Assembly: GCF_046297895.1 (NCBI RefSeq)
Contig: NZ_JBKBHC010000009.1
Coordinates: 1-64,000 of the forward strand
Length of the DNA stretch: 64,000 bases
Origin: Ferrovibrio sp046297895
GTDB taxonomy: Bacteria > Pseudomonadota > Alphaproteobacteria > Ferrovibrionales > Ferrovibrionaceae
Direction of reading: 5' to 3'
The position numbers and the translations under genes were made by a program. Each line of letters begins with the position of its first letter. Position 1 is the first letter of the stretch. The notes below the pieces were generated by a model. That model worked only from the letters and a program-made list of their open reading frames with translations. It was not told the DNA's origin and did not search any database. Shown in pieces: positions 10,005 through 18,326 of the stretch.

Positions 10005-10039
10005 CGATCTCAGAACGACAGCCGATTCAGAACGACAGC
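10005..10039. repeat. 17-bp tandem duplication over a stop codon
   Basis: The 13-base unit TCAGAACGACAGC occurs at 10010-10022 and again at 10027-10039, embedded in near-identical 17/18-base units that both start with CGAT. The second copy contains the stop codon of the DsrE-like gene (read on the minus strand), so the first copy duplicates the last codons and the stop. Confidence 0.8.
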
Positions 10040-10395
10040 GTCGCGGCGCCGGCCTTGATCTCGGCATGCATGGCGGAAGCGCCCTGGATGATCACGCCAT
10101 CCAGCAGGTCCTTCTGCTCATAGCCGCGCGACTTGACGCAAGGCGGGCAGGCCCAGATCACGCCGCCGCGCTTCTGGAAATCGGCGATCATCGCCGCCAG
10201 CGGCTCCAGCGGCTGCACATGCGTCATGGTCTGGCCGTTTTTGCGCACCAGGTCGATGGCCGTGCTGGTCAGGAACATGGAAACCTTCAGGCCCGCGGTC
10301 AAACCACCGTTGGCGATTGTGAAAGCGACGGAAGAAAGCTCCGAATCAATACCCCTGGTCACCAGGATCACAAGCTTGTCAGTACCGGCTGCCAT
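10027..10395 (-). CDS. DsrE family sulfur-relay-like protein
   Basis: A 122-residue DsrE/DsrF-like protein of the YchN-type fold. It starts DKLVILVTRGIDSELSSVAF and ends in a short hydrophobic strand. The paired cysteines Cys83 and Cys86 in WACPPCVKSRGY match the putative active cysteine of this family, which in characterised members shuttles persulfide sulfur. No other sulfur-relay gene lies nearby. The upstream gene is a divergent AraC regulator only about 70 bases away, which could control it. Its last codons are duplicated downstream. Confidence 0.85.
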   Translation of the reverse strand: MAAGTDKLVILVTRGIDSELSSVAFTIANGGLTAGLKVSMFLTSTAIDLVRKNGQTMTHVQPLEPLAAMIADFQKRGGVIWACPPCVKSRGYEQKDLLDGVIIQGASAMHAEIKAGAATLSF

Positions 10396-10462
10396 TGTAG
10401 TATTCTCCCTCTGTGGCTAGCGTTTGCGCCGCCCCCATTACAGGGCAGCCGGAGACACGTCT

Positions 10463-10969
10463 TTGGCCGGATCACCGGAAGATTTGACCGAAAATCCGAA
10501 TCGCACGACCACGCAGGATGCAGCGGCGCATGACGCGGCCATGCGCGACGTGCTGTCGGACGTGCTGCGTTGCATCCGCCTGTCGGGGTCGCTGCAATTC
10601 TGCTTCATGCCGGCCGGCGACTGGGAAACCGACGATACCCCGGCGCTCAGCCGCTGCCTGGCGCTGATCCATGAAGACCCGCAGCGCGACTGGAACGTGC
10701 AGGCGCTGTCCGGCGCCTGCGGCCTGTCGCGCAGCAGCCTGGCCGAACGCTTCGAGGCGATGCTGCAGACCTCGCCGATGCGCTATGTGCGCGACTGGCG
10801 GCTGTGCCAGGCCAGCGTGGCGCTCAGCACCACCAGCAAGCCGGTGGCCGCCGTGGCCTTCGATGCCGGCTATGGCACGGAAGCGGCCTTCAGCCGCGCC
10901 TTCGCGCGCGCCTATGGCCTGCCGCCGGCGGCCTGGCGGCAGCATGCGCGGCGTGGCCTGAGCGCCTGA
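10463..10969 (+). CDS. AraC-type regulator lacking its sensor domain
   Basis: The C-terminal 115 residues are a complete AraC DNA-binding domain with two helix-turn-helix motifs (WNVQALSGACGLSRSSLAERF; VAAVAFDAGYGTEAAFSRAF) and the family ending YGLPPAAWR. The N-terminal segment MRDVLSDVLRCIRLSGSLQF matches the very beginning of the cupin sensor domain of a common AraC subfamily, whose members are about 300 residues. Here the remaining cupin (well over 100 residues) is absent and the frame jumps directly to the DNA-binding part. The start is uncertain. TTG at 10463 has GGAG 8 bases upstream; TTG 10484 and ATG 10541 are alternatives. The protein would bind DNA without ligand sensing. Confidence 0.8.
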   Translation: MAGSPEDLTENPNRTTTQDAAAHDAAMRDVLSDVLRCIRLSGSLQFCFMPAGDWETDDTPALSRCLALIHEDPQRDWNVQALSGACGLSRSSLAERFEAMLQTSPMRYVRDWRLCQASVALSTTSKPVAAVAFDAGYGTEAAFSRAFARAYGLPPAAWRQHARRGLSA

Positions 10970-11062
10970 TCCCAGAGCTTCCCCTGGCCCGCCGCGTGGC
11001 GCGACAGCGGCCCGCCTGCTAGACTGCCCGCCGGTTTCGATCAGCAGTCCGCGAGGAAAAAC

Positions 11063-11875
11063 ATGTCTGCCATCCGCATCGGTATCGTCGGCATCGCCGG
11101 CCGCATGGGCCAGACGCTGGTGCGCGAGGTGGCGCAGACCAAGGGCTGCGTGCTGGCCGGCGGCACCGAGCTGCCCGGCTCGCCCGTTCTGGGCAGGGAT
11201 CCCGGCGAAATGGCGGGTATCGGGCCGACCGGCGTGAAGATCATCGACGATGCCGCGCAGATGTTCGGCAATGTCGACGTGGTGCTGGATTTCACCGTGC
11301 CGGCCGCCCTGCCCCGGCATGCGGCGCTGGCCGCCCAGGGCAAGACCGCCTACGTGGTCGGCACCACCGGGCTGGAGCCGCAGCATTTCGAGGCGCTGGA
11401 CAAGGCCGCCCATCACTGCGCCATCGTGCAGGGCTACAACATGAGCCTGGGCGTGAACCTGCTGGCCGGGCTGACCCGCCAGCTCGCGGCATCTTTGGGC
11501 GACGACTGGGATATCGAGATCGTGGAGATGCATCACCGCATGAAGGTGGATGCACCGAGCGGCACCGCCATCCTGCTGGGCGAGATGGCGGCTTTGGGCC
11601 GCGGCATTCCGCTGGACAAGAATGCCGAACGCGGCCGCGACGGCATCACCGGCGCACGCAGGAAGGGCGCCATCGGCTTCGCGGCCCTGCGCGGCGGCAA
11701 CGTGGCCGGCGAGCATACCGTGATCTTCGCCGCCGACAACGAGCGCATCGAACTGAGCCACAAGGCCACCGACCGCGGCATCTTCACCCGCGGCGCCCTG
11801 CGCGCCGCCCAGTGGGTGCATGGCAAGCCGCCGGGACTGTATCGCATGGCCGACGTGCTCGGCATGGCCGGTTGA
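11063..11875 (+). CDS. dapB: 4-hydroxy-tetrahydrodipicolinate reductase
   Basis: DapB, 270 residues, reduces 4-hydroxy-tetrahydrodipicolinate with NAD(P)H in the lysine/diaminopimelate pathway that also supplies peptidoglycan. The N-terminal Rossmann motif is GIVGIAGRMGQTL. The catalytic signature EIVEMHHRMKVDAPSGTA holds the general acid His and the substrate-binding Lys. The family ending with SHKATDRGIFTRGALRAA is intact. GAGG lies just before the ATG. The gene stands alone between an AraC regulator and an ABM-fold protein. Its stop codon lies in a three-copy tandem repeat. Confidence 0.97.
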   Translation: MSAIRIGIVGIAGRMGQTLVREVAQTKGCVLAGGTELPGSPVLGRDPGEMAGIGPTGVKIIDDAAQMFGNVDVVLDFTVPAALPRHAALAAQGKTAYVVGTTGLEPQHFEALDKAAHHCAIVQGYNMSLGVNLLAGLTRQLAASLGDDWDIEIVEMHHRMKVDAPSGTAILLGEMAALGRGIPLDKNAERGRDGITGARRKGAIGFAALRGGNVAGEHTVIFAADNERIELSHKATDRGIFTRGALRAAQWVHGKPPGLYRMADVLGMAG

Positions 11876-11914
11876 TCGGGGCCGGCTGATCGGGGCCGGC
11901 TGATCGGGGCCGGC
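11873..11914. repeat. Three 14-bp tandem repeats at dapB stop
   Basis: TGATCGGGGCCGGC occurs three times without a mismatch (11873-11886, 11887-11900, 11901-11914) and a fourth partial unit begins TGA. The first TGA is the dapB stop. Each unit carries the stop in turn. Because the period is not a multiple of three, an expansion here cannot lengthen DapB. Confidence 0.95.
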
Positions 11915-11997
11915 TGAACGCTTCGGCCGCCGGCGAAGCTTTTCCGCAAGACATTCCGGACACGGCGCGGCATCTTCCGCCTGAGAGGAGACGCCCC

Positions 11998-12342
11998 ATG
12001 ATCGCCGTGATTTTCGAAGTCTGGCCCGATGGCGAGGACGGCCGGACGGAATACCTGGATATCGCCGCCGGCCTGCGGCCCGAACTGGCCAAGGTGGACG
12101 GCTTCATCAGCGTAGAGCGGTTCAGCTCGCTGACCGAGCCGGGCAAGATGCTTTCGCTGTCGTTCTGGCGCGACGAGGATGCGGTGAAGGCCTGGCGCAG
12201 CCAGGAGAACCACCGCATCGCGCAGACCAGGGGACGCGGCGGCGTGTTCCGCACCTATCGCCTGCGCGTGGCCCATGTGCTGCGCGATTACGGGCTGGAC
12301 GAACGCCGCGACCAGGCGCCGGAGGAATTCCGCAACCGGTAA
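11998..12342 (+). CDS. Antibiotic-biosynthesis-monooxygenase fold protein
   Basis: A 114-residue protein with the dimeric alpha-beta barrel ABM signature: MIAVIFEVWPDGEDG, the DGFISVERFSSLTEPGKML strand pair, and LSFWRDEDAVKAWRSQENH. Proteins of this fold include quinone-forming monooxygenases and haem-degrading enzymes, but many small bacterial copies have no known reaction. Gene-specific clues are absent. A strong GAGAGGAG precedes the ATG. It is convergent with the DUF2244 gene, 16 bases apart. Confidence 0.82.
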   Translation: MIAVIFEVWPDGEDGRTEYLDIAAGLRPELAKVDGFISVERFSSLTEPGKMLSLSFWRDEDAVKAWRSQENHRIAQTRGRGGVFRTYRLRVAHVLRDYGLDERRDQAPEEFRNR

Positions 12343-12358
12343 GCAAGATGGCGCTAGG

Positions 12359-12865
12359 TCAGATGCTGTCGAGCGGACGCAGGCCGGCGCCGGGCGGAAT
12401 GCGCCAGCGCACCAGCGCCTCGCGCAGGGCATCGGCCAGCACGCGGCGCTCGTCGGGACTTAAGAAAGCCCCCAGGGTGAGCGCACGGCCATGGCTCCAG
12501 ACGCGCAGCGGCGCGGCATCGTCCTCGGCATCGCATTCTACCCGCAGCCAGTAGGGCTGCAGCCGCCAGGCCTTTTCGTTGCCCCTGGCATCGATGCGGC
12601 GCACCTCAAGGGCGTCCTGGTCGAGCCGGATGATCTCGCGCGCCCGCGCCTGGGCGTAGCTGAAGCGGAAGGCGAGCCAGACCAGCAGCACATCCAGGCC
12701 GAAGAAGCCGAAGACCGGCCAGGCCCCCAGCATCCAGAAGGCGATGCCGGCGGCAAAATTCACCAGGCCGAATAGGATCATCAGGATGGCGAAGCCGCGC
12801 GGGCCCAGCGAGCGGTAGGGTTTCAGCTCGATCTCGAAAACCGGCGGGAGAGCGTTGGCGGCCAT
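12359..12865 (-). CDS. DUF2244 integral membrane protein
   Basis: A 168-residue protein of the DUF2244 family, common in alphaproteobacteria. Its start (FEIELKPYRSLGPRGFAIL) is typical, followed by two adjacent transmembrane helices at about residues 25-65 and a soluble domain containing LEVRRIDARGNEKAWRLQPYWLRVE. In many relatives the gene lies near cytochrome oxidase genes, but none is seen here. The function is unknown. Confidence 0.88.
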   Translation of the reverse strand: MAANALPPVFEIELKPYRSLGPRGFAILMILFGLVNFAAGIAFWMLGAWPVFGFFGLDVLLVWLAFRFSYAQARAREIIRLDQDALEVRRIDARGNEKAWRLQPYWLRVECDAEDDAAPLRVWSHGRALTLGAFLSPDERRVLADALREALVRWRIPPGAGLRPLDSI

Positions 12866-12994
12866 GCGCCTAAGCTAGACCGGACGGCCGGGTCCGCCAA
12901 GGCCGGCTGCGCCATGGCCAGGCCCTCAGGCCGTGACCCCGGCGGCGGGGTCGATTATAGTCCTGTTATCAATCTGTTGTGCCGGATGGAGCCT

Positions 12995-14221
12995 ATGACC
13001 TCGCTTGCCCCGATGATCGGCCTGGCCGATGTGCGCGCCGCCGCCGACCGCATCCGCGGCGCCGTGGCCGAGACGCCCTGCCTGCATTCGCGCACGCTGT
13101 CCAGCCTGACCGGCGCCGAGGTGTGGCTGAAATTCGAGAACCACCAGTTCACCGCCAGCTTCAAGGAGCGCGGCGCGCTCAACAAGCTGCTGCAGCTCTC
13201 GGATGCGGAGCGCAAGCGCGGCGTGATTGCCATGTCAGCCGGCAACCATGCGCAGGGTGTGGCCTATCATGCCGGGCGTCTGGGCATTCCCGCCACCATC
13301 GTGATGCCGACCATCACGCCGTTCGTGAAGGTGCGCCATGTGCGCGCGTTCGGCGCCCGCGTGGTGATCGAGGGCGATACGTTGGTGGAGGCCGCCGCCA
13401 AGGCCCGCGCGCTGGCCGAAGCCGAGGGCCTGGTCTTCGTGCATCCCTATGACGATCCCGCCATCATGGCCGGCCAGGGCACGCTGGGGCTGGAGATGCT
13501 GGCGCAGGCGCCGGCCCTGCAGGACCTGATCGTGCCGGTGGGCGGCGGCGGCCTGATCGCCGGCATGGCGGTGGCGGCCAGGGCGCTGAAACCCGACCTG
13601 CGCGTCTTCGGCGTGGAATCCGAGCTCTACACCGCGATGTATCAGGAGATGCATGGCCTGCCGGTGAGCGTGGGCGGCGTGTCGATCGCGGAAGGCATTT
13701 CCGTGCGCGATATCGGCCGCGCGCCCATCGAGGTGGCGCGCAAGCTGGTGGAGGACGTGCTGATCGCCCGCGAGGCCGATATCGAACGCGCCATCGTGGC
13801 GCTGGTGGAAATCGAGAAGACCGTGACCGAAGGCGCCGGCGCGGCCGGGCTGGCCGCCCTGCTCGCCCATCCCGAACGCTTCCGGGGCCGCCATGTGGGC
13901 ATCGTGCTCTCGGGCGGCAATATCGATACCCGCCTGCTCGCCTCCGTGCTGATGCGCGGACTGGTGCGTGACGGCCGGCTGGCCCGCATCATCGTGATGA
14001 GCGACGACGCGCCGGGCCGGCTGGCCAAGGCGGCCGGCGTGATCGGCGCGGCCGGCGTGAACATCGTGGAGGTGGCGCACCAGCGCCTGTTCACCCTGGC
14101 CTCGGCCAAAGCCACCGAAATCGAATTCGTGGTGGAGGCGCGCGACCGCGCTCATCTGGAAGAGCTGCTGCTGGCCCTGGCCGCCGCCGGCCTGCCGGCC
14201 AAGATCGAAGAACCGGATTAA
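12995..14221 (+). CDS. Threonine ammonia-lyase (ACT-domain type)
   Basis: A 408-residue PLP enzyme that deaminates L-threonine to 2-oxobutanoate, entering isoleucine synthesis or threonine breakdown. The PLP lysine is Lys57 in TASFKERGALN. SAGNHAQGVAYHA, the phosphate loop VGGGGLIAGM and the SGGNID motif follow. A single C-terminal ACT domain starts at RLARIIVMSDDAPGRLAK. The shape (about 400 residues, one ACT domain) resembles the TdcB/short IlvA type rather than the 500-residue biosynthetic IlvA, so I give no symbol. GGATGGA 4 bases before the ATG at 12995 decides the start. Confidence 0.92.
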   Translation: MTSLAPMIGLADVRAAADRIRGAVAETPCLHSRTLSSLTGAEVWLKFENHQFTASFKERGALNKLLQLSDAERKRGVIAMSAGNHAQGVAYHAGRLGIPATIVMPTITPFVKVRHVRAFGARVVIEGDTLVEAAAKARALAEAEGLVFVHPYDDPAIMAGQGTLGLEMLAQAPALQDLIVPVGGGGLIAGMAVAARALKPDLRVFGVESELYTAMYQEMHGLPVSVGGVSIAEGISVRDIGRAPIEVARKLVEDVLIAREADIERAIVALVEIEKTVTEGAGAAGLAALLAHPERFRGRHVGIVLSGGNIDTRLLASVLMRGLVRDGRLARIIVMSDDAPGRLAKAAGVIGAAGVNIVEVAHQRLFTLASAKATEIEFVVEARDRAHLEELLLALAAAGLPAKIEEPD

Positions 14222-14300
14222 CGTAGCGTCATGGCCGCGTCATGTTTGCCGCGCCCCTGAAAAGCCGGCTATCCTTCCCCCATAATCACGGGAGGACATC

Positions 14301-15062
14301 ATGGGCCGCGTTGCCAACAAAGTCGCGCTGATCACCGGCGGAGCCTCAGGCTTAGGCCGCGCCACCGCCATCATGATGGCGAAAGAAGGCGCCAAGGTCG
14401 CCATCGCCGACCGCAACCTGGACGGCGCGCGCGCCGTGGCCGACGAGATCGGCAAGGCCGCCATTGCCATCAACCTGGACGTGACCAGCGAGCAGCAGTG
14501 GATCGCAGCGCTGGACGTGGTGGATGCCGCCTTCGGCAGGCTGAACGTGATGGTGCATTCCGCCGGCGTGGGCGTGCTGAAAAGCGTGGAGGATATCAGC
14601 GTCGAGGAATGGCATTTCGTGCATAACGTGAACCTGCACGGCCCTTTCCTGGGCATCAAGCACGGCCTGCCGCGCATGAAGGCGCATGCGCCGGGCTCGA
14701 TCGTGATCATCTCGTCGGTGTCGGGCATCATCGCCGGCCACAACATGTCGGCCTACAACACCTCGAAGGCCGGGGCGCGCATGCTGGCCAAGACCACGGC
14801 CCTGCATTGCGCCAAGCGCAAATACGACATCCGCTGCAACTCGGTGCATCCCACCTTCATCGACACCCCGATGGTGCAGAGCATGATCTATGGCGGCGGC
14901 GATCCCGCCGTGGTGCGCCAGAAGCTGGAATCGCAGGTGCCGCTGGGCAAGCTGGGCGAACCCGACGACGTGGCGAGCTGCATCCTCTATCTCGCCTCGG
15001 ATGAATCGAAATTCGTCACCGGCGCCGAATTCGTGATCGACGGCGGCATCACTGCGCAATAG
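14301..15062 (+). CDS. Short-chain dehydrogenase/reductase
   Basis: A classical SDR of 253 residues. The cofactor motif TGGASGLG (12-19) and Asp37 (IADRN) at the end of the second strand suggest NAD(H) preference. The catalytic set is Ser139, Tyr152 and Lys156 (YNTSKAG). The usual NNAG is HSAG here (86-89), a tolerated variant. The C-terminus FVTGAEFVIDGGITAQ is typical of cyclic alcohol and hydroxysteroid dehydrogenases. It leads a same-strand run with an alpha/beta hydrolase 10 bases later and an amidotransferase, suggesting an operon. The substrate is unknown. Confidence 0.9.
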   Translation: MGRVANKVALITGGASGLGRATAIMMAKEGAKVAIADRNLDGARAVADEIGKAAIAINLDVTSEQQWIAALDVVDAAFGRLNVMVHSAGVGVLKSVEDISVEEWHFVHNVNLHGPFLGIKHGLPRMKAHAPGSIVIISSVSGIIAGHNMSAYNTSKAGARMLAKTTALHCAKRKYDIRCNSVHPTFIDTPMVQSMIYGGGDPAVVRQKLESQVPLGKLGEPDDVASCILYLASDESKFVTGAEFVIDGGITAQ

Positions 15063-15072
15063 GGAGCAGGCC

Positions 15073-15894
15073 ATGCCCGAGATCGACGTCAACGGCACGC
15101 GGCTTTATTACGAGGATACCGGCCAGGGCGGTAATGGCGGGGGTTCGACCGGCCAGACCATCGTGTTCAGCCATGGCCTGTTGTGGGATGCCGAACTGTT
15201 CGCGCCGCAGCTGGCGCATCTGAAAAGCCGCTACCGCGTGATCGCCTACGATCATCGCGGCCAGGGCCGCAGCGCCGACGACACGGCCAGCAGCATCGGC
15301 ATGGAAACCGTGTACCAGGATGCCGTGGCGCTGATCGAAAAGCTGGGCGTCGGCCCGGTGCATTTCGCCGGGCTGTCCATGGGCGGCTTTGTCGCCATGC
15401 GGCTGGGCGCGCGGCGGCCCGACCTGGTACGCTCGCTGATCCTGATGGAAACCTCGGCCGATCCCGAGCCGCCCGAGAATGTACCGAAATACCGCAAGCT
15501 GAATTTCATCGCGCGCTGGTTCGGCCTGGGGCTGGTGGCCGACAAGGTGATGCCGATCATGTTCAGCCAGGACTTCCTGACCGATCCGGCGCGGGCGGCG
15601 GAAAAGGCGCATTGGCGCGCCAGGCTGGTGGCCAACCGGCGCAGCATCTGGCGCGCGGTGAACGGCGTGATCGACCGCGCCGGCATTTACGACGAGCTGG
15701 GCCGCATCCGCTGCCCCGTGCTGGTGGTGGTGGGCGAACAGGATGTCGCCACCGTGCCGGCCAAGGCCGAGCGCATCCATGCCGCCATCCCGCATTCCCG
15801 GCTGGTCAGGATCGCCAAAGCCGGGCATAGTTCCTCGGTCGAACAGCCGGCCGCGGTGAATGCCGCGCTGGACGGTTTTCTGAAGGATCTCTGA
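15073..15894 (+). CDS. Alpha/beta hydrolase
   Basis: A 273-residue cytoplasmic alpha/beta hydrolase of the haloperoxidase/3-oxoadipate-enol-lactonase-like branch. The nucleophile is Ser102 in AGLSMGGF, the oxyanion strand is VFSHGLLWD, the D in VVVGEQDVATVP is the probable acid, and the His lies in KAGHSSS near the end. It starts 10 bases after the SDR stop with GGAG before the ATG, so the two are likely cotranscribed and may act on the same alcohol/ester substrate. The reaction cannot be specified. Confidence 0.88.
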   Translation: MPEIDVNGTRLYYEDTGQGGNGGGSTGQTIVFSHGLLWDAELFAPQLAHLKSRYRVIAYDHRGQGRSADDTASSIGMETVYQDAVALIEKLGVGPVHFAGLSMGGFVAMRLGARRPDLVRSLILMETSADPEPPENVPKYRKLNFIARWFGLGLVADKVMPIMFSQDFLTDPARAAEKAHWRARLVANRRSIWRAVNGVIDRAGIYDELGRIRCPVLVVVGEQDVATVPAKAERIHAAIPHSRLVRIAKAGHSSSVEQPAAVNAALDGFLKDL

Positions 15895-15901
15895 AGCAAA
15901 G

Positions 15902-16681
15902 ATGCACAACGGACCGGGACAGGACGACGGGACTCCCCAGCCCGCGATCCTGATGATCGTCCACCAGGAAAGTTCCGATCCGGGCCGGATCGGCACCCTG
16001 CTGCGCGAGCGCGGCTATCACCTGGATATCCGCCGCCCCTGCCTGGGGCAGGAGCTGCCGGCGACGATGGATCACCATGTCGGCTGCGTGGTGTTCGGCG
16101 GGCCGATGAGCGCCAATGACGACCATCTGGATTTCATCCGCAGCGAACTGGATTTCATCCCGCGCGCGGTGGCGAGCGGCAAACCCTATCTGGGCGTCTG
16201 CCTCGGCGCGCAGCTGCTGGCGCGGGCCGGCGGCGCGAAAGTCTCGCCCCATGCGCAAGGCTGGCACGAGATCGGCTATTACGCGGTGAAGGCCACGCCG
16301 CGCGGGCGCGCCTTCTTCCCCGAGCAGATCCACATGTTCCAGTGGCATGGCGAGGGTTTCGAGCTGCCGCGCGGCGCCGTGCGACTGGCTTCCACCAACT
16401 GGTTTCCCAACCAGGCGATGAAAATCGGCGAGACCGCTTTCGGCCTGCAATTCCACCCGGAAGTGACTGAAGCGGTGATGCAGCGCTGGACGCAGTTTGC
16501 CGGCCACCGGCTGGTGCTGCCCGGCGCGCAGGCGCGCGACCTGCAGCGCGCCTATTGCCAGCGCTACGATGCCGGCATCGCCACCTGGCTGGACGGTTTC
16601 CTGGATCGCTGGCTAACCCTTGCGGACCAGGATGGCGGCGAAGAAGCCGTCCGTGCCGTGGCGGGCGGGCGTCAGGTTTAA
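15902..16681 (+). CDS. Class I glutamine amidotransferase-like protein
   Basis: A 259-residue stand-alone class I amidotransferase (GATase1, GMP-synthase-like). The nucleophile Cys100 lies in YLGVCLGAQ, and His185 and Glu187 in LQFHPEVTE complete the triad. FGGPMSANDD is the oxyanion region. Such proteins hydrolyse gamma-glutamyl amides; related ones include gamma-glutamyl-gamma-aminobutyrate hydrolase-like enzymes, but no partner synthetase is present. It begins 7 bases after the hydrolase. Its last 69 bases overlap the 3' end of the opposite-strand RNA methyltransferase gene. Confidence 0.85.
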   Translation: MHNGPGQDDGTPQPAILMIVHQESSDPGRIGTLLRERGYHLDIRRPCLGQELPATMDHHVGCVVFGGPMSANDDHLDFIRSELDFIPRAVASGKPYLGVCLGAQLLARAGGAKVSPHAQGWHEIGYYAVKATPRGRAFFPEQIHMFQWHGEGFELPRGAVRLASTNWFPNQAMKIGETAFGLQFHPEVTEAVMQRWTQFAGHRLVLPGAQARDLQRAYCQRYDAGIATWLDGFLDRWLTLADQDGGEEAVRAVAGGRQV

Positions 16682-18277
16682 ATACGGCCCCGGCACCGGG
16701 CAGGCGCCGCCCACCGTTTTCTCCCACACCTCCGTCACCGGCAGGACGCGGAAATCGGCATGCCGCTTGAGGAAAGCGGCGACCTGGTCCTCGTTTTCCT
16801 CTTTCAGCACCGAGCAGGTGACGTAGACCAGCCGGCCGCCGGGGCGCAGCAGTTTCGCCGCGCGGTCGAGAATCTCGGCCTGCCGTTCGGTCAGTTCGGC
16901 GATGTCCTGCGGCGTGAGGCGCCATTTCGCATCGGGCTTGCGCCGCCAGGTGCCGCTGCCGCTGCAGGGCGCATCGACCAGCACGCGCTCGGCCTTCTCG
17001 GCCTGCCGCTTGAGCCATTTCGCCTCCAGCGGCCGGCATTCGGCATTGTGCACGCCGGCGCGACGCAGCCGCAGCTTGGCCTGGGCCAGCCGGCCCGCAC
17101 TGACATCCATCGCCACCAGCCGGCCGGCATTCTTCATCGCGGCGCCCAGCACCAGCGTCTTGCCGCCAGCACCGGCGCAGAAATCGGCAACGAACTTGCA
17201 GCCCGCGGCATCCACCAGCTGGGCCGCGATCTGCGAGCCCTCGTCCTGCGGCTCGATCAGGCCATCGGCATAGGCCTGCGTGTTGTTGACATAGGCCTGT
17301 GGCGACAGCCGCAGGCCGATCGGCGAAAACGGCGTGGGCTGGCAACGCAGATCTTCGGCGGCCAGCGCCGCCATGGCGGCATCGCGCGTGGTCTTCAGCG
17401 TGTTGAACCGCACATCCAGCGGCGCCGGACGCAGCATGGCGGCCAGCTCCATGTCGAAATCGCCGCCGAAGCGTTTCTTCAGGGCCGGCAGCAACCATTC
17501 GGGCACGCTGTGGCGCGCCGCGGCCGGCATGTCGGGATGGTCCAGCGTATGGCCTTCCAGCCGGCGCAGCAGCGCCTCGGCAGCTTTGTCCTCACCGAAC
17601 AGCGGCAGCAGGCCGTTGGCCTTGGCGCCGGCATTGAGGATGCGGTAGGCGGCAACGCGCAGGCGGTTATCCGGCGGCAGGCCATCCCTGCCTTCCGAAA
17701 TCCACCAGTCGAGCCGGCCGCGCAGGCGCATCACGTCGTCGCTGATCTGGATGATCGCCTCGCGCTCGGCGGCATCGTACTGACGGTGATGCTGCTTCAT
17801 CCAGGCATGGCGCACGCGGTCGGCGGTGTCGCGGTTGGGAAACATGGCATCCAGCAGGGCGATGGCGGCCTCGGCCACCTTGCGGCTGCCGGCCGGGCGC
17901 AGGCCCTGCTTGTGGCCCTGCTTCTGATCCGGTTTCCGCTCCCGGTCGGGATCATTCCTGCGCCGCTGCTCGGGCCGGGGCCGGCGCGTCTGCTTCCATT
18001 CCTGGGGCTGTTCGTCGCGCCGGCTGCGACCGGCGCCGGGTTTGCCCCCCGCCGCCTTGCCGCCGGTCGCCTTGCCGGAATGGCGCGACGGGGAAGCGCC
18101 GGATTTCGCACGCTCGCCCGCGGGCCGGTCCGTCCGGGGGCGACCGGAAGATGGGCCTCGGGAAGACGGGCCATGGGAAGACGGGCGACCGGAGGGCGGC
18201 CGGCGGCCGGAGGGAGCTTTGGACACGGCGAAAACCGATCTGCGGGGTTGCGGGATTGGCCCACTCATAGGCCGCAT
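16613..18277 (-). CDS. RsmB/NOP family RNA m5C methyltransferase
   Basis: A SAM-dependent cytosine-5 RNA methyltransferase of the RsmB/NOP2 family, about 554 residues. The catalytic core is in the C-terminal half: FCAGAGGKTLVL (SAM binding), VDAPCSGSGTWRR with the release cysteine, and YVTCSVLKEENEDQV with the nucleophilic cysteine. Conserved QDEGSQ precedes it. The first 130 or so residues are very unusual: low-complexity, rich in Arg, Lys, Gly, Ser and Pro, with short repeats such as GRPSS-HGPSS-RGPSS. This is probably a disordered RNA-binding tail. ATGs at 18277 and 18268 are both possible. The gene diverges from the creatininase-like gene with about 50 bases between. Confidence 0.9.
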   Translation of the reverse strand: MRPMSGPIPQPRRSVFAVSKAPSGRRPPSGRPSSHGPSSRGPSSGRPRTDRPAGERAKSGASPSRHSGKATGGKAAGGKPGAGRSRRDEQPQEWKQTRRPRPEQRRRNDPDRERKPDQKQGHKQGLRPAGSRKVAEAAIALLDAMFPNRDTADRVRHAWMKQHHRQYDAAEREAIIQISDDVMRLRGRLDWWISEGRDGLPPDNRLRVAAYRILNAGAKANGLLPLFGEDKAAEALLRRLEGHTLDHPDMPAAARHSVPEWLLPALKKRFGGDFDMELAAMLRPAPLDVRFNTLKTTRDAAMAALAAEDLRCQPTPFSPIGLRLSPQAYVNNTQAYADGLIEPQDEGSQIAAQLVDAAGCKFVADFCAGAGGKTLVLGAAMKNAGRLVAMDVSAGRLAQAKLRLRRAGVHNAECRPLEAKWLKRQAEKAERVLVDAPCSGSGTWRRKPDAKWRLTPQDIAELTERQAEILDRAAKLLRPGGRLVYVTCSVLKEENEDQVAAFLKRHADFRVLPVTEVWEKTVGGACPVPGPYLNLTPARHGTDGFFAAILVRKG

Positions 18278-18326
18278 GGGCCCTCGCCACAAGCATCTGC
18301 CGCCACTGAAGGCCCCATGCTAAGCT

